DNA of 64,000 nucleotides from Galaxea fascicularis (GCA_948470475.1 OX419337.1:52501-116500), one strand, 5' to 3'. Numbered from the stretch's first letter, positions 23,091 to 36,115 are shown. The notes: generated by a model from the letters alone, not told the origin. A program made the numbers and translations.

Positions 23091-25929
23091 TAATTAATAA
23101 TTTAATTAATTACCCCCGAAATTGAGCCAATATTGAACAAGATACAGCCATTCAAAAACTTAAAAATGTACTGACAAATGTATGGATTTTACCGCTTTGC
23201 TTTCATTTTACCTAAGTTCTAAAACGAATGCCGGAAACTAAAGTCAAAAACAACCTTCAATTCAGTTCTCCAGTAATTTCATTAAAATGTTTTAGATTCA
23301 TAGTTTAGAAGCAAAACGATAAAGTTAAAAACAAAACGTTGAGATATGGTACAATGAAAATTTATACAATGAAGAATGAAATTGCAGTCAGCGCTCCTTT
23401 ACTTGCAACAGTAAAAACATTTTATGGTAGCGCTTTTGTTTTTTTGTGTGTTTGTCTGTTTCCTTCTTTCGTCAGTGAAAATGTGAAAGTTTAGACAACG
23501 GGCAAATTTTGCGACAAACGCATTCTACAAATAAAACAAAAAATTAGCCAAAAATTCATTCAGAGTATTATACAAACAAAAAATTTAGCCGTAAATTATT
23601 TGCTAAAATTTTCACATATAATACTGCCAAAGATTTAGCCGTAAATTAACTGCTAAATTATTTGTCTGAAATATTATACCCATTATACAGAGGTTCGGGG
23701 TAAACCTCGTCTGAAGGTACTCCATTAAGGAGAGCTTCGGAAATGCCGCATTTACTCCAACAATTTTTTCTAATGTATATGCATGGTTTTCAGTGATTCG
23801 TATACTAGTCTTTCCTTCTGTGTTGTCCGCCATCGCAGGTCTCAGTACTTCACGGCTGTATGGTCGCGGCATCGTCGCGGCGTCGTCGGTTCTGGACGTT
23901 TATCAAAACAAAATATTTATCATGTCCCAGACTTCCTTTCGGGATTGTCGTGTAAGCTTTTGGGCTTTTCTTAGGACAACCTTTCCGGGCGAAACAGCTG
24001 TAGTTATATGAATTGATCGATGAGCCATCGTACGTGTTGTATTCTCGATCACGCATCATGATCACGGGTATATCTATGATCAACCGATGTCCTTCGTCCG
24101 GGATTTCTCTCGCATTAAGCCTACTCATGGACTCAAATAATGAACAGATTTTCAGTTCCAATTGATAATCACAAAATTAATTCCCTGCAAGAAAATCGCA
24201 AAAATTAGTTCCCGCAAAACACAAAAAAAAAACCAATCCGCAGGGGCCCCGTTCCTCTCGCGTGGATTTTGTCTCAAGCGATACTGACCGGGCTATGCGT
24301 TTGGCGGCGTTTTGATCAGAAACTTCCCGGTTAAACTAATACCATGCTCTATTAGTTAAGTGAAGATTGAATCGTCTTGAATTTTTTTCTTTTATTATAT
24401 ATTATATTTCTAACAGAGACGTGATTCTACTCTTTGCCGGGTCTTAGTTATCGCTATTGACTGTTGACGTGCGTTTTTCGAAAACTAAGACCCCCAATTT
24501 TTCTTCTCTTTTACCTTCATTAAACTTAACTAATTAAACTTCTTAAATAATGCTCCACAAATGGATGGAGGCATTCACCCGCACTAGAAGTTTAATAGGT
24601 AGAGTTAAATACCTAGAAACTCAAGCCCTTATCTACCCATTCATGAACAAACGTTAATCTTACAAGTAACATGAACCCGCGTTTCTCACCCCCCTCCCCC
24701 TCCCCCGCCCTCCTCCACCCGTAATTAACTTGGGGTAGCTCTCTTCTAGCTTCGTCGTGACCTCCGTTGCATTGGTCCTACAGTTAAGGAAACCTTTTTA
24801 AGGCCTAGACCAGCCTGTTGCAACTCAGGCTTCTTAAATAATGATCTGTCGAGGGACTGCCATCTGATCTTTGTCGGCCAGGAAAAGAATTCGTGGATCC
24901 ACCTATATCTTGTTTAATTGAATAACGTTATTTCCGTGTTCCGTTGCCTTGGTTTACTAGTTGGATGAATGGACCCGGACCGATCCTGAGGCTGACTGCA
25001 TGTTCATTGTTCTCGCGACCACACACGTGTACGTTGCAAACAGACTCCTGAAATTTTCCAGCACCATTCTATTATTTAGACTGTTGTGACCCTTGATGAC
25101 GGTGTCTGAAATCTTTGGTTGTGCTGCGGTACATTCCTGTTTGCAGGACTACTGTCTCTGAACGATTGCGCGAAGGGGATGGGAACTTTGGCTGATTTCC
25201 AATCCCCCAGAGCCCGCACCAAGAACGCGACCGTACGATGATTCTTACATTACGTAGCGTTTGTTCCGAGCGCGAAAACTGGGAATTATCCGCGTTCGGT
25301 GGTGATGCTCACAAACTGATCACAAGAGGAATATTTCGAAACTAGGACGACAACGAAGTTTCCTGAACGTTTCAAAACTAAATGAGGGTTACGGTAACAT
25401 CGGTAAGTTCCGAATAGAAATTACCATTGAAAATTTACTGCTGATACGATGTTACCATGCCGGGCTTTGCTCAGGTTCTTGTACTGTGCTGTTAAAGGGC
25501 TCATGTGGTGCTCAACGAGCTAAACTCAGTTTTACCGACGTGCTTTTTCGTACTGGGAAGAAAGATTTACAGTTCGCAGCGAGCGTAATTTAATTGAATC
25601 ATAAAAACGTTATCAGAAAGCAGGAAGGAAGAGAAAAAGAAAAGAGGCTGATTCTAAATTGCACTTTTAACTGGTATTTTACAGTATGCCAGGAAGATAC
25701 AAGCTTAGAACAAATTAATACTTCACACATGCAGTCCTTTACATGTACATACATGTACTAGCTCCTGTTCAATTTTCACTGTAAGTTTCCACCCGGCCGC
25801 AAGTGAGATTGCTACAAGTCATGATAATTATGCGATCATGAGGACCGATCACAACAGCAGGATTTTTCCCTACTCTTTTCAACGAATTATTTTTTCGTTT
25901 ATGCCCCCCTCAAGTTTTTGCATATGAAG
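23091..25929. other. No supported gene
   Basis: Direct TTTAGCCGTAAATTA repeats occur near 23585-23650. Minus-strand ORFs at 23612-23872 and 23850-24161 overlap in different frames and have no clear splice context. A C-rich tract lies at 24688-24721. Nothing else is recognised. Confidence 0.4.
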
Positions 25930-26130
25930 GACAACATGAGAACAACAGCGTCACTCCTCAGTGACACAATCATCTGAACTGAGGTACTGTACATGTGGAT
26001 GTTGAGCATGCAGCCAGCATGATGTTACCTATTATTAGATTCTGGTTTGAGGTGCAGTCTTAGGGTTTGAACCTGCAACCCTCTGCTCACCAATCTGGTG
26101 CTGAATCAACTGAACCAACTGGTGCTTGGG
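25930..26130 (-). mobile_element. Degraded SINE (family of 45.5 and 50.7 kb)
   Basis: Read on the minus strand, a tRNA-like head (CAGTTGGTTCAGTTGATTC, B box GGTTTCAAAC-like) precedes body words shared with the copies at 45530-45885 and 50677-51085 (AACATCTACA/TTCAGATGATTG type). It is diverged. Confidence 0.5.
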
Positions 26131-26817
26131 GAATTTTGATCAAAGTAACATGGTTTAATCTCATTCAATCATGAAAGAGAATACCAGAGAAATGGATTCA
26201 GATGTTTGTACAATACAGTTGTCTGTGTTGTAGAGGGATACTAATTTTATTAGAGGAGTTTTCAGGATGAATCATTTTAATGATCTATTCCCAGTGTTCC
26301 TATTCTAAAGTACCCCCATAAAAGTTGACAGGGTCAGAGTTACACTGTAACACAACTGAAACCAGCTTTATGAATACACAAACTTTTGTTTACAAATTTG
26401 TGTTTGCACTACAGATGTTTCTAAAACTCCCCAAAATCAGTGAACTCTCCAACGTAAGTCAAAAACGTGGAATTGGGTGGTTAAAATGTTTTGATTCAAG
26501 ATTAAAGTATTTTCAAATTTGGCTTGGATTTTTGATGTATTTTTTTTGACAGGGGACTTTGTGGTGTTTGCATACAACAACTGTGTTTGCTTTTCTGTTG
26601 AAATGGTAGAAAGCAGAAACAAGTTTTCCTGGCAATCAGAACTCAAAGAATCAGAAAGTTGTGTATGTAGCTTGAGGGTGAAAAGGAAGAGAGATACCTT
26701 AGCTCTCTGAGAAGGTTGAAGAGTACTTCAAACCATGCAGGACAATGCTTCTTGAAACCAGTAAAGGGGCAAAATCAAGGTATTTTTAGGTTTTTGTTTA
26801 GGAAATGCTCAGATAAT

Positions 26818-26990
26818 CAAGGCTGTGCTCTAAGAAAAGTAGTTGGAAGCCCAAACCTCTAAACCCTTGCAATCCAGGGTGCCCAGCAAGTGCCCAGCAT
26901 AAAAGTTTGTTGCAAAAACTAATATTTTCTGGTTGCCCAATGGCAAAAGTAAGTCACCAGGGGCGACCGGGTACCGCTAGAACACAGCCC
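26818..26990. mobile_element. hAT-like MITE, family A copy 3 (8-bp TSD)
   Basis: The left end is CAAGGCTGTGCTCTAAG and the right end is its inverted partner (CTAGAACACAGCCC). A perfect 8-bp duplication, CAGATAAT, flanks it (26810-26817 and 26991-26998), the hAT hallmark. It is inverted relative to copy 2. Confidence 0.85.
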
Positions 26991-27150
26991 CAGATAATTA
27001 AGTGGCTATCCTTGGGAAATGTAATAATAATTATACATGATTTGGGTGATTTTCCTACATGTAAAACATGAAGGAAAGGGATTGTTGTTGTTGTTCTTTC
27101 AAAATGTGAATTGATATCAATCTAATATTATTCTAAGAATACATGTAATG

Positions 27151-27385
27151 ATCATGTGGAGATCACTGATTGGATGACTGACAATGCAGATCACTGATTT
27201 GATGGCTGATAATGCAAATCACTGATTGGATGACTGATAACACAGATCACTGATTGGAGGACTGATAATGATCACTGATTGGGTGACTGATAATTACTAT
27301 CACTGATTGGATGGCTCACCTGATAATTATCACTGATTGGATTACTGCTAATGATGACTGATTGGATGATTGCTACTGATCGTGA
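27151..27385. repeat. Imperfect 27-33-bp tandem repeat
   Basis: Seven to eight copies of a unit built on ATCACTGATTGGATGACTGA with variable spacers (AATGCAG, AACACAG, AATT). Confidence 0.85.
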
Positions 27386-27888
27386 CTGCGATTCCAAGAA
27401 ACCTGGAATTGCAGTCATTGTCATATATGGCCAATAACATGGCAATCATTTGTAGAACTGTTATGGTCCTGTAGTTATGAACGTTTTGTAACTATCGAGA
27501 ATTCCCATATACACTGTAAAGCGGTATGCAACAGAAGCAACCCACCCAGTCCAATGGCAGAGGGAGGCCTTTCCAGGCGTGGGGCCTTTCATTGAGTAGT
27601 CAGATTTTTTCTCTATTAGTAGATTAATGTTCATCCCTTTAATCAACCAAAGCTGACATTTTCTACCTTTGGTTGATCTTTCTTACTTTACAGTAACTCA
27701 TTTTTTGAAACAAAGAATTTTGTACTTTCCCAATGAAATGTGTCTGGTGGGCACATCTTGTTTGGGTAAACCAGTCACTAAAATGGGATAGCTTGGAAGG
27801 GTACCAAAGAGCTACAAAGAGTTGCAAAAAATACTTGAGACACTGTAAACCATTTGGCCTTGAATGATGTTTCCATAATCTTCCACTT

Positions 27889-27985
27889 TCCCTCCCCCTC
27901 CCCCTCTTATCAAAGTTGTTAACAGTGTCACACCATGCTTGAAACTTTGAGGAACAACTTTGAAAGGGGGAGAGGGAGGGGGTGT
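27889..27985. repeat. Inverted repeat with C/G-rich arms
   Basis: The left arm CCCCCTCCCCCTCTTATCAA and the right arm (GAAAGGGGGAGAGGGAGGGG) form a stem of about 27 bases around a loop of about 40. Confidence 0.65.
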
Positions 27986-28377
27986 GTATTTTATCTCACA
28001 GATTTGTTAGCAGCAGCATTTAAGAGAAAGAAAAGATGTTTTTGATTGCAAATGTCTGAACAATTTTGCAACTGGTTGTAGCTTTATTAGGAGTTCATTT
28101 TCTTACAGTGTATCAGTCTGCCTAAGCAAATTACATGTATTACAGCAAACACATTATTCTATCTTATGACAAAGACAGGAAAACATTGGAGAAACAAAGT
28201 TGGTATTCACCAAATGACTAATTCCTTGTTATGTTACAGCTACTTTGTTTAACAAATTACATGTATGTTAACATTAACTCCTACTGTGCCTTTCAATTTT
28301 TTAAGCTTCACTAAACAAGGCTGGATCAATTAAGGCTTGGTGTAAGTACTGAACCACTTGTTTATATTTGTGATAGC

Positions 28378-28598
28378 CTTACAGTGTGACACGCCTTACC
28401 GTGGCCACCCAACAAACATTTTTACAAGTTAGCCAATCAGGATACGCGAATTTGATTGACAGACATGCCTCCATAGAAAGTTTCAACACGCAACAACTAA
28501 ATGGAGGTGTGTCTGTCAATCAAATTCACGTACCCTGATTGGCCAACTTCTAAAAATGTTTGTTGAGTGGCCACGGTAAGGTGCGTTGCACTGTAAGA
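28378..28598. mobile_element. 221-bp fold-back MITE
   Basis: It is nearly all inverted repeat, with arms of about 95 bases and a loop of about 30. The ends read CTTACAGTG and CACTGTAAG. Arms contain TACCGTGGCCAC and AATTTGATTGACAGACA. No ORF. Confidence 0.85.
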
Positions 28599-29058
28599 GC
28601 ATGGTGGTGTGTTTACATTATTTTGGAGTTAGACAATATTTTGAATGGAAATTAGTGGGATTGTCCCTTTTACAAATTTCAATAATATTATTAACCCATC
28701 ATCGCAATGTTTTATGTTTGCCTTTTCAGTGTGTCAATTGCAATGGACTGCTGCATTCTCATGAAAACTAATTAAATTTAAAAAAACTTGACAGAAACAG
28801 ACTACTGTGCAAAAGCATAACAGTCAAAGTAAAAACCCCCACTGCAAGGGTTGTTTGCATGACTGTAGCTTGTGTTGGGTTTACAAATTTTATTTTATCA
28901 TTAGAATCCTGTTGCCCTCATTTTCTGGTCTTTCCATTTTTCTATTTTTCAGAGCATTTCTTTGTGTAAGGGAAGATCTCAGACAGATGCCATCAGTTGC
29001 ATCAGTTAAAAGGTCAGTGTTGTCTTAGATTATCAAGTAGTGTCCATTAAATTCATTT

Positions 29059-29798
29059 CAGGGTTGTCAAAGATAATTTGAGGAGGCTTGAAAGGGTTTT
29101 CATATATGTAGTGTTTGCAAAATGATGTAAGATTTCAAAGAAGGATATTTAATGGTGTTGGCAAACTATATGTCTCCTTGGAACTCTATTGTTGGGCTAT
29201 ATTTTAAGGGTGCCTATGACATCATATCAGTTACCATGACAATGCACCAGGTCCACAAAAAGGTCCTCTAAATGCAGTTTTTACAAATTACCTGAAAAAC
29301 CAATCTGGTGACCTACCATTTTTATTCCTTTGTTGGGACTGCCTAAATTCTTTCACTTTTCAGGAAGTATGAAAAAATTTTATCTAGTAGAATTAAAGAT
29401 ATTTAAAAAAATGTGTCTTATGGCTTACATAAAATTCCACTGGATAATTTTCCACGAAACTTTTATATTTGAAGTGCCATCGTGAATACATGTACAATCA
29501 TGTAGTGCATACATATAGGTCACTGAGCAAAATTTGAAGATTTTATTTCCGGTTCGCGCAATTTTACGCAGTATTTAACTTCCGGTGTGCTTGATTTTGA
29601 TATGGTGTGCGTAGATTGCACGTGTGCATGCAGCTAAAAACCCTTTCCAGTCTCCTTAAGTAGAAGGAGAATCTCAGGGGTGGGTGATAACACCATTTTT
29701 TCCCTTACATTTTCTCTTTATACTGGCAGATTGTATCCGGTGAAACTAGGAAAGTTACTGGCCATATCACTGGTCGCTGGCACTTTTTGACAACCCTG
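29059..29798. mobile_element. TIR element with CAGGGTTGTCAAA ends
   Basis: The ends are inverted CAGGGTTGTCAAA(G/A)A, with secondary inverted similarity further in (GAAAGGGTTTT). The 740 bases between carry no transposase ORF. No target duplication is obvious, although CATTT is near both ends. Confidence 0.6.
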
Positions 29799-30806
29799 CA
29801 TTTATAAACAGTTTTGCATAAAGTATGAAAGTGAGTGATCTTGTAAATACACAGTCATAAGAATCCTTGGTTAAGAGGTGATTGCCATGATCTTCACATT
29901 GGTGAACCATTGGTGACCACTTTCAGTCCACACTTGGTTGGTATGTCACTCTAAACTTGGACAATACCTTGACTGTTGCATATGTAGGCCATCAGCTGAC
30001 CAACATGTTGACTGTCACAGCTCAGCTCGTAATTTACCATCACTTGGTCAGCTCTTGAAAACAAGGTGTAAAAGTTTCATATTTCTTTAAAAAGCTTATA
30101 TAAGAGAATTGAACAAAACAAGCCTTTACAAATTTATTTGCAGTTTTAATATTATTTTGAAAATGCTCTCACAAACTTTTTTTCTAACTTGGCCCACAAG
30201 TTGCAGGACTTGAGTAGTTTACATTCTGATTTGCGTTATCAAGTATCTGGCTGGATTTCGAGATAATTGAGCTTTTTTTTTTTTAATGAGGGGCCTTGCA
30301 TTACATTACTGTTGCTATGTTAACAGCTGTTGCTTGGAAATCTATGGGAAAATAAACTTTAGTCATGCATTGAAAAGTTGTTATAATGTCAAGGAAATTG
30401 AATCTTGTCTTCTAAAAGAAATTTTGGTTACAATAGACACCCCAAAGCCAAAAAACTGCTGAGAACTCCCTTAAGGCTGTAATTTAAATTTTCAGCAAAG
30501 GAAATGCAAACATATAATAAATAGTTAATAACTGATAACTTTTTTCCTGTGTCAAAGTATTAAGCTATACAGTAAGCTAATTGGGGACACCTGTCTACTT
30601 TCATATATAAATGCATTCCCCCCACAAGAGCCTCCACTTCATGCTAGATCCAGTTCAATACCGAGAATATGAATATGGCCTATTGGTGAATATGAAGGCG
30701 AACTATTATTTAAAAAAAAACATGACTATGTACAATATATAGTACTAAGTATACAAGTATGTAATATTCACAAGTTGCAACCCCTGCAGCAATTACTGTT
30801 GTTGTC
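29799..30806. other. No supported gene
   Basis: AT-rich sequence without recognisable coding or repeat structure. Confidence 0.4.
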
Positions 30807-30948
30807 TATAAGGCTCGAAAGGTCTACATTTCGTATTATAGATCCAAATCTGAAACGTACAAAGAACTCCTCACCCGCACCAAGCTGCTAACATTTTACA
30901 ACAGGCGTTTGCAAGACATTGCCACACCAATGTATAAATTTTATATAA
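30807..30948 (+). mobile_element. LINE reverse-transcriptase C-terminal fragment
   Basis: An open frame reads SETYKELLTRTKLLTFYNRR then LQDIATPMYK, the post-RT motif (YxxLL..LTLYNRRLQDIAxLMYK) of many invertebrate LINEs. It is cut off at both ends. Confidence 0.7.
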
Positions 30949-30954
30949 AAGTTA

Positions 30955-31188
30955 TGTTAGCCGCCGAGCTCGAGGTTTAGAGAGTGAGTAGTGTTTACAA
31001 GCTGTAAAGTTTTGGCAGAGGCCGTGTTTATTCAAGAGTGACAGAAGTCGCAGTGTTTTTTGACTTTCACGCTTAAAGTTGTGGAGTTTCTTGAGCAGTA
31101 TTCACTACGTTCTTTTGGAATAAATACCGTTGTTGCTGTTCCGACAACCCTGCGTTCTGCTTAGACTACAAACTACATTCCTCTAACA
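30955..31188 (+). mobile_element. Possible solo LTR
   Basis: The segment begins TGTTAG and ends CTAACA, contains AATAAA 66 bases before its end, and interrupts the LINE fragment just upstream. No 4-6-bp target duplication is seen, so the call is weak. Confidence 0.3.
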
Positions 31189-31779
31189 ACACCAAACTCG
31201 TAACAACATGAAGGAGCTTGTGTCAAAGCATTTCCTTTTGGTTTTGTTAATTTTGTTAACAGTAACACTTGCCACCAGGCTACCAAATAATGCTAATACA
31301 TAACAGTGACGGTTTTCTTATCTCTGTCTTTTTCGTTTCTTTTCGTTTCTTTGACGTGTCTAAATACCTGGAGTACATCCTGGACGGTTGTGCTCGCTGG
31401 AAAGTCAGCATCGGCTTCAGAAACACAGACGTTTGATGTGTGGCTGGTTCTAGCTTGTTCAATGTGGGTGGCAATGCTAAGTCTGCAAAGAATAGGACCC
31501 ACTCTGCTAACAATTCCATCTTTTCATCTTTGCTGACTTGAAACGGCAACAGTCGAACCTATATTAAAATTATTCTGCTAAGGAGGACTTATTATTATCT
31601 CTGTCGATTTGGAATGACAATAACAGACAGAGTTCCCGTTTGTGTTGGTCCTTTTTATTGCCCACGGAAGCTATCTTTGTCACGTAACGTCAATATTGGA
31701 TGCCAAAAATGCTCGTGTGCATACTATCCAAACATAACAGCAACATTCCACTGCTTGCTTGTTGGTGACTTGGCATTTA

Positions 31780-34700
31780 AGCTCACCCCGGCCCTGTGGA
31801 CAACAGCACTGAATCTCTTTGTTTACAAAACACCATTGTCCATGCAATGAAGAAAGTCATCTTATCGCCTTTGGTAAGGAATTTTAAGCTGTCTTTCTGC
31901 TTACTGAACACATGACCTGTGAGGAGCAAATTGGCAGACCTTCTTGACTTTGCCTTTCCAAAACAGCTTTGTTTTTTCACATTCCCAAAATATGTGGTAA
32001 AGGCTTTCTCTCTCACTCTGACAAAAATTACAGACCTCATCATCCACAAGTCGCAACTATTCGGGAAAGGGATTGGTCACTAATTGTCGTTGTAATAATT
32101 TGAAGTTAAAAACTATACGTTTGGAGTTCTTTCTACATGTAAAAGCCAATTCATAAGCTGTTTTCCAGATGATATTTTCGTGTGAGCCAATGTTTATTTC
32201 CTTGTGCCATTTTTCTTGGCTTTGTTTTGGTTTTTCGTTTTTACTTGACACAAGCTTTTTCTAAACAAGTCTTGATGATTTTGGTATTTCCAGGAATTTC
32301 AAATGGAAGCTTTCAATTAACCAGCCTGTGTGTCCTGTATCTGTCGACGTAGACAATTCATTGCTGAGATCATTCCGTAAAATTTTAGAGGGAAACCTGC
32401 TGGCCGTATTCATTTTGAAAAGCATTTAGTGACGGAAACTTAGAAAATTCATCCATTAAATTTTCAACTTTTGTTATTTCCTTAAAAAACCAGTTTGTGA
32501 ATTTCTCCTCAAAGGATGTGGCAGACCAGATTTCAAGAATTTCTTTAACAAAAGGGTCTGATTTCTTAAATATATTGTGCATGTCCTTTTTATTAAGATT
32601 TCCTAGTAGCACCACTTTGCCTCCGTAGGGGTGAAATTCCAAATCAAGGATACTTTTCAGCTGCTACTGTTTTCAATACTGAGGGGGAGGGATTTGTTAA
32701 AAGAAGCTATATCAATCATCTTAAGTCCTCCTTCAGCATAGTTGTTTATTATTACATTACGATTTATTTTGTCTACTTTTTCGTTCCAAAGAAATTTGTA
32801 AAAAAAATGCCTTAAGCTCTTTAATTATTTCGGCATCCATTTGGCGAGGGGCAAGAATATATACTAATTGTGGTACCACTAGACTTGTTTAAAACCATGG
32901 TTTTTTGTAGTAGACTGAGTCTCTGAAATTTCCAGCAGCCTAATATCTTCTTTGCTTTTTCCAATCTGTCTTTGTAGTTTTGAGATAATAGGGACTTTAA
33001 GATCAGGTGACTACGGACAACGAACTACGGTTGGACGCGTGCTTCTCGTGTCTAGTGCACTGGGCCGAGTACAGAGTTGACATCGCGAAAATACGAACTT
33101 AAGTTGACTGAATACAGACTGCGAACTACGGTAACAACAACAGAGTTTGAGGGTTTTAGTTGTCAATGAGGAAAAACGCCCGAGATTCACTTGTCTATTG
33201 TTTGGCAGATGGATTGATCGACGGGGAAGAGTTTGTGCTTTTGTATTTTGTATAACGCATGCATACGAATCTAGAAATTCCTCGTATCCTTACTGGAAGC
33301 AAGAAGACTTCAACCTTGATTCCTTGAGTTCAGACGAGTGTTTAAGCCAAATCAAAGTTAGAGAGTCGATCTCCTTCGTTTGGAAGAAGTGCTACGAGTC
33401 CCAAGGAGTTTTGTAACTGGCCAGGGAACAGTTTGCAGTGGTCCGGAAGGACTTTGCATCCTTTTGAAACGCCTGTCATATCCATGAAGGTACTATGACA
33501 TGATCTAGCATTTTCCACGTCCTGTTCGAATTCGATTCGTCCTTGTCAATTCGAAAGACGGCCATGATGTTCTGAAAGAGGAAAATACAAGGTTCAGTTT
33601 CTGGGAAAACCTTTTTTCGTTCAACACAATTTGGCATTCAGGACTGCCATTTCATAAAAACAACCTAAAATTATAAACTTAGGCTTACTTGCTTCTCTGA
33701 GTCCATAAACTCATTAGAATTGACTACCACACGCCGTAGTTTCTCTCTCTAGCAACGGTTGTTTTAAAACGGAAAGAAATAATAATTTATCTACCTTTTG
33801 TCACGAGTTTTCAACTTCACCGCTTCCACTTCGTTTTTCGTAGTCAACACTACGCAAAACCTATCCACTACTCACCGTCGTGAGAACGTGACAGTGGGAA
33901 GAAAGTTGGCTGCATGTCTCGTCCCAGTCCTATTCACCTCACGGCCGTAGTCCGTAGTTGCCCTATCTTAAAGTCCCTAATGTTACATTTGGGTCTATTG
34001 CAAGCCACACTCCAAGTGCTTTGGCTTTGTCACTCGACCATTTGAAATTTTTTTCCGGACAAAGTTTAAGATCGCATTTTGCTCTTGAGTCAATCCACAA
34101 GGTTTCCGACTTGCTGCAGTTGAGTCTAAGGCTAGACATATCTCCAAAATTATCTAATAGCCTAAGAGCTTCTTCAAGGGAATGTTCCGAACCGCCTAAT
34201 ATAAATGTGGTGTCGTCTGCGTATTGGCTGAGTTTAATTTCATGATTATTTATAGATATTCCCCTGATTTTATTACTTCTTCAAAAAGCTTCTCCTATTA
34301 TTTCTACTTATTATATCTCTCAGTTAGTGCGTGTGCTGTGATTGGTCAATTTTGTGGGCCGTACTCTCCTGTTTTTCGCTTTAGTATATTTAATAACACT
34401 GTCGATCAATCGAATAGTTTCTTCAATAAATCTACCCTTTATAAAGCCTGTCTGATCTCCCGATATAAGTTTAGGTAGCACAATTTTAATTTGGTTTGCT
34501 ATGGCTTTAGTCGCAATCTTAATCACAATTTAACAGCCTTAACAATCGCCAGTTTTTAACTAAATTGAGCTCGGCAACCTTTTTGGGTATAAGTTTCACG
34601 ATGCCTCGTGTTTGCAATACAGAATGTTTTCCGGTTTCATATGAGTAATTGAGAGCGTTTATAAGAATATCAACCAAATCGTTCCAGAAAACCTTATAAA

Positions 34701-36115
34701 ATTCACCGGGAAGACCATCTGTTCCAGGGGTTTTATCCGAAGACAGTTTTAGGCGAATCTGGACATTCCTCCCTGTTGAGCAGTCCTTTGCAAGGAAATT
34801 CTTCTTTTTCATTCAAATGTCTTTTATTTGGTTGTTGGAAAAAGTCTTCAGTGAGGTGCTCGTGTTTATTTTGGAGCTATAGAGGTTTTCATAAAAGGAA
34901 ACACATTCGTTCAAAATGTCTTTGTCGGTGACAAAGTTTTAATCTGAGTTATAGTTCCCTGTTTGCAATGTCTTTTTTCTAAATCAAGAAAGTACTTAGT
35001 ATTTTTCTTGCCTTCATTGTACCATCGGGATTTGGATCTGAGAATAGCCTTTCTCCTTTCTTTGTTTCAAGTTGCAACCATATTTTTTGTTTTTGAGAGT
35101 CATCTATGTAGATATTTGTAATATGTTTTTCTAAAGTTTCAATTGACTGTTCGATATTCTCTCGCTCCTGCGTCATTTTCTTTTTCTTAGATGCTCCATA
35201 TTTCATTGATTCCTCCCTCACTTTCAGTTTTACCATTTCCCAGAGTACAAACACATCCTTCGCATATTCATCCTTAGTTTGTTGTTTAATTGATTTGATT
35301 TGGTTAACAGGTGCTTCCCATTTGTAATAAAGTCACTTACTATGAAGCGTCCCCCGGGGTCTGAATAAGCTTTAGAAATTTGAAAGTCAAAATTGTTGTT
35401 AAAGAGAATGGCAACACCTACACTTTTGCTTGAGCCACAGCTAAATAGCATTTGATATCCCCATTCTGCTCGGCAATCATGCTTATTCTATTCAGTGCAA
35501 TGAACTTCTTGAAGGAAAAATATTGACATCTTTTTCGAGCGGAGCCAATTAAACGTTTCCCGATGATTTGCCTTGTCTCCTAATCCTCTTACATTAAGAG
35601 ACCCTATTTTAAGATCCATTTATTTGTTTACTTTGGTTTGTAATATAAATTTCCCTGGCCATCCATCCCCAAGAGCACTTCTGTAATTGATCGAAGGTGT
35701 AAATTGCGGCCTATCTTCAGAACTCTCCGTTTTCATCCGCCCTCAATAAGAATTTAAGTTTGATTTTAATAGTGGCTTAAACGATTAGCGGCCATCGGAT
35801 ATCTCGAGTTCCTTGCCAGCAGACCAATACTCACCATTTATGTATACTTTGTCTGGTTGGTTCCTTCGAGTTTGTTTCAGTGTTTCAAGTTGTACTTTTT
35901 GCCTGTTGACGATTTTGGTGGAGGGTCATTCAACATTTGGTATTTTGTACCTTGTAAAATCGATGACGTTCCTTCCCTTGCCTATTCGGTGAACCCGCTG
36001 AATCTCAGCAGTCTCTCACATCTTTGTAACCAAGATCACGTTCCAAAAACTGTCGAAGCACTTCTTTGGTATCTTCTTGTTGATCTGCTGATATCTTTCT
36101 CTCCTCAATATTCAT
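31780..36115 (-). mobile_element. L1-type LINE with ORF1 remnant and ORF2 (EN-RT), disrupted
   Basis: In minus-strand order, 36115-35770 holds an ORF1-like piece (KEVLRQFLERDLGYKDVRD, IQRVHRIGK in another frame). ORF2 starts with ATG at 35619 (MDLKIGSLNVRGLGDKA, the APE-endonuclease opening) and continues with the GVAILFNNNFDF and SDPGGRFIVSD blocks. RT follows: DKTPGTDGLPGEFYK (about 34730), SGDQTGFIKGRFI (about 34460) and the catalytic QYADDTTFILGG (about 34200-34235). After a 987-bp insertion come KDRLEKAKKILGCWK (about 32960), SKVENLMDEF-like residues (about 32450) and a C-terminal CNFCQSER zinc-finger-like segment (about 32030). Stops and frameshifts are numerous and part of the RT core is missing. 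Confidence 0.88.
32991..33977 (+). mobile_element. Broken PIF/Harbinger transposon nested in the LINE
   Basis: Inverted termini GGGACTTTAAGAT extend imperfectly into ACTACGGAC. The flanks share TA; counting two further bases at one end gives TTA, the usual Harbinger target. Inside, an 89-codon ORF (33147-33416) carries YPYWKQEDFNLDSLSSDE, and another frame continues GTVCSGPEGLCILLKRLSYP, then a stop, RYYDMI, a stop, HFPRPV. These match the N-terminal helical region of HARBI1-like nucleases. The DDE nuclease domain is absent. The LINE reading frame resumes on the other side of the insertion. Confidence 0.75.

Larger units (their letters stand above)
26325..29028 (+). other. Possible exons of an unidentified gene
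   Basis: Several short open segments are bounded by good splice signals: CACTACAG then MFLKLPKISELSN then GTAAGT (about 26414-26454), TTTTTTGACAG then GDFVVFAYNNCVCF (from about 26553), and TTTTTCAG then AFLCVREDLRQMPSVASVKR then GTCAGT (about 28951-29010). None matches a family I know, and the joins are not uniquely phased. Confidence 0.2.

Noticed and set aside
23850..24161. 103-codon minus-strand ORF
   Set aside because: It overlaps another ORF in a different frame and shows no recognisable domain; it may be an old repeat.
29059..29798. hAT element with 8-bp target duplication
   Set aside because: The ends look right, but the flanking CATTT words are offset and do not form a proper duplication, so the superfamily is left open.
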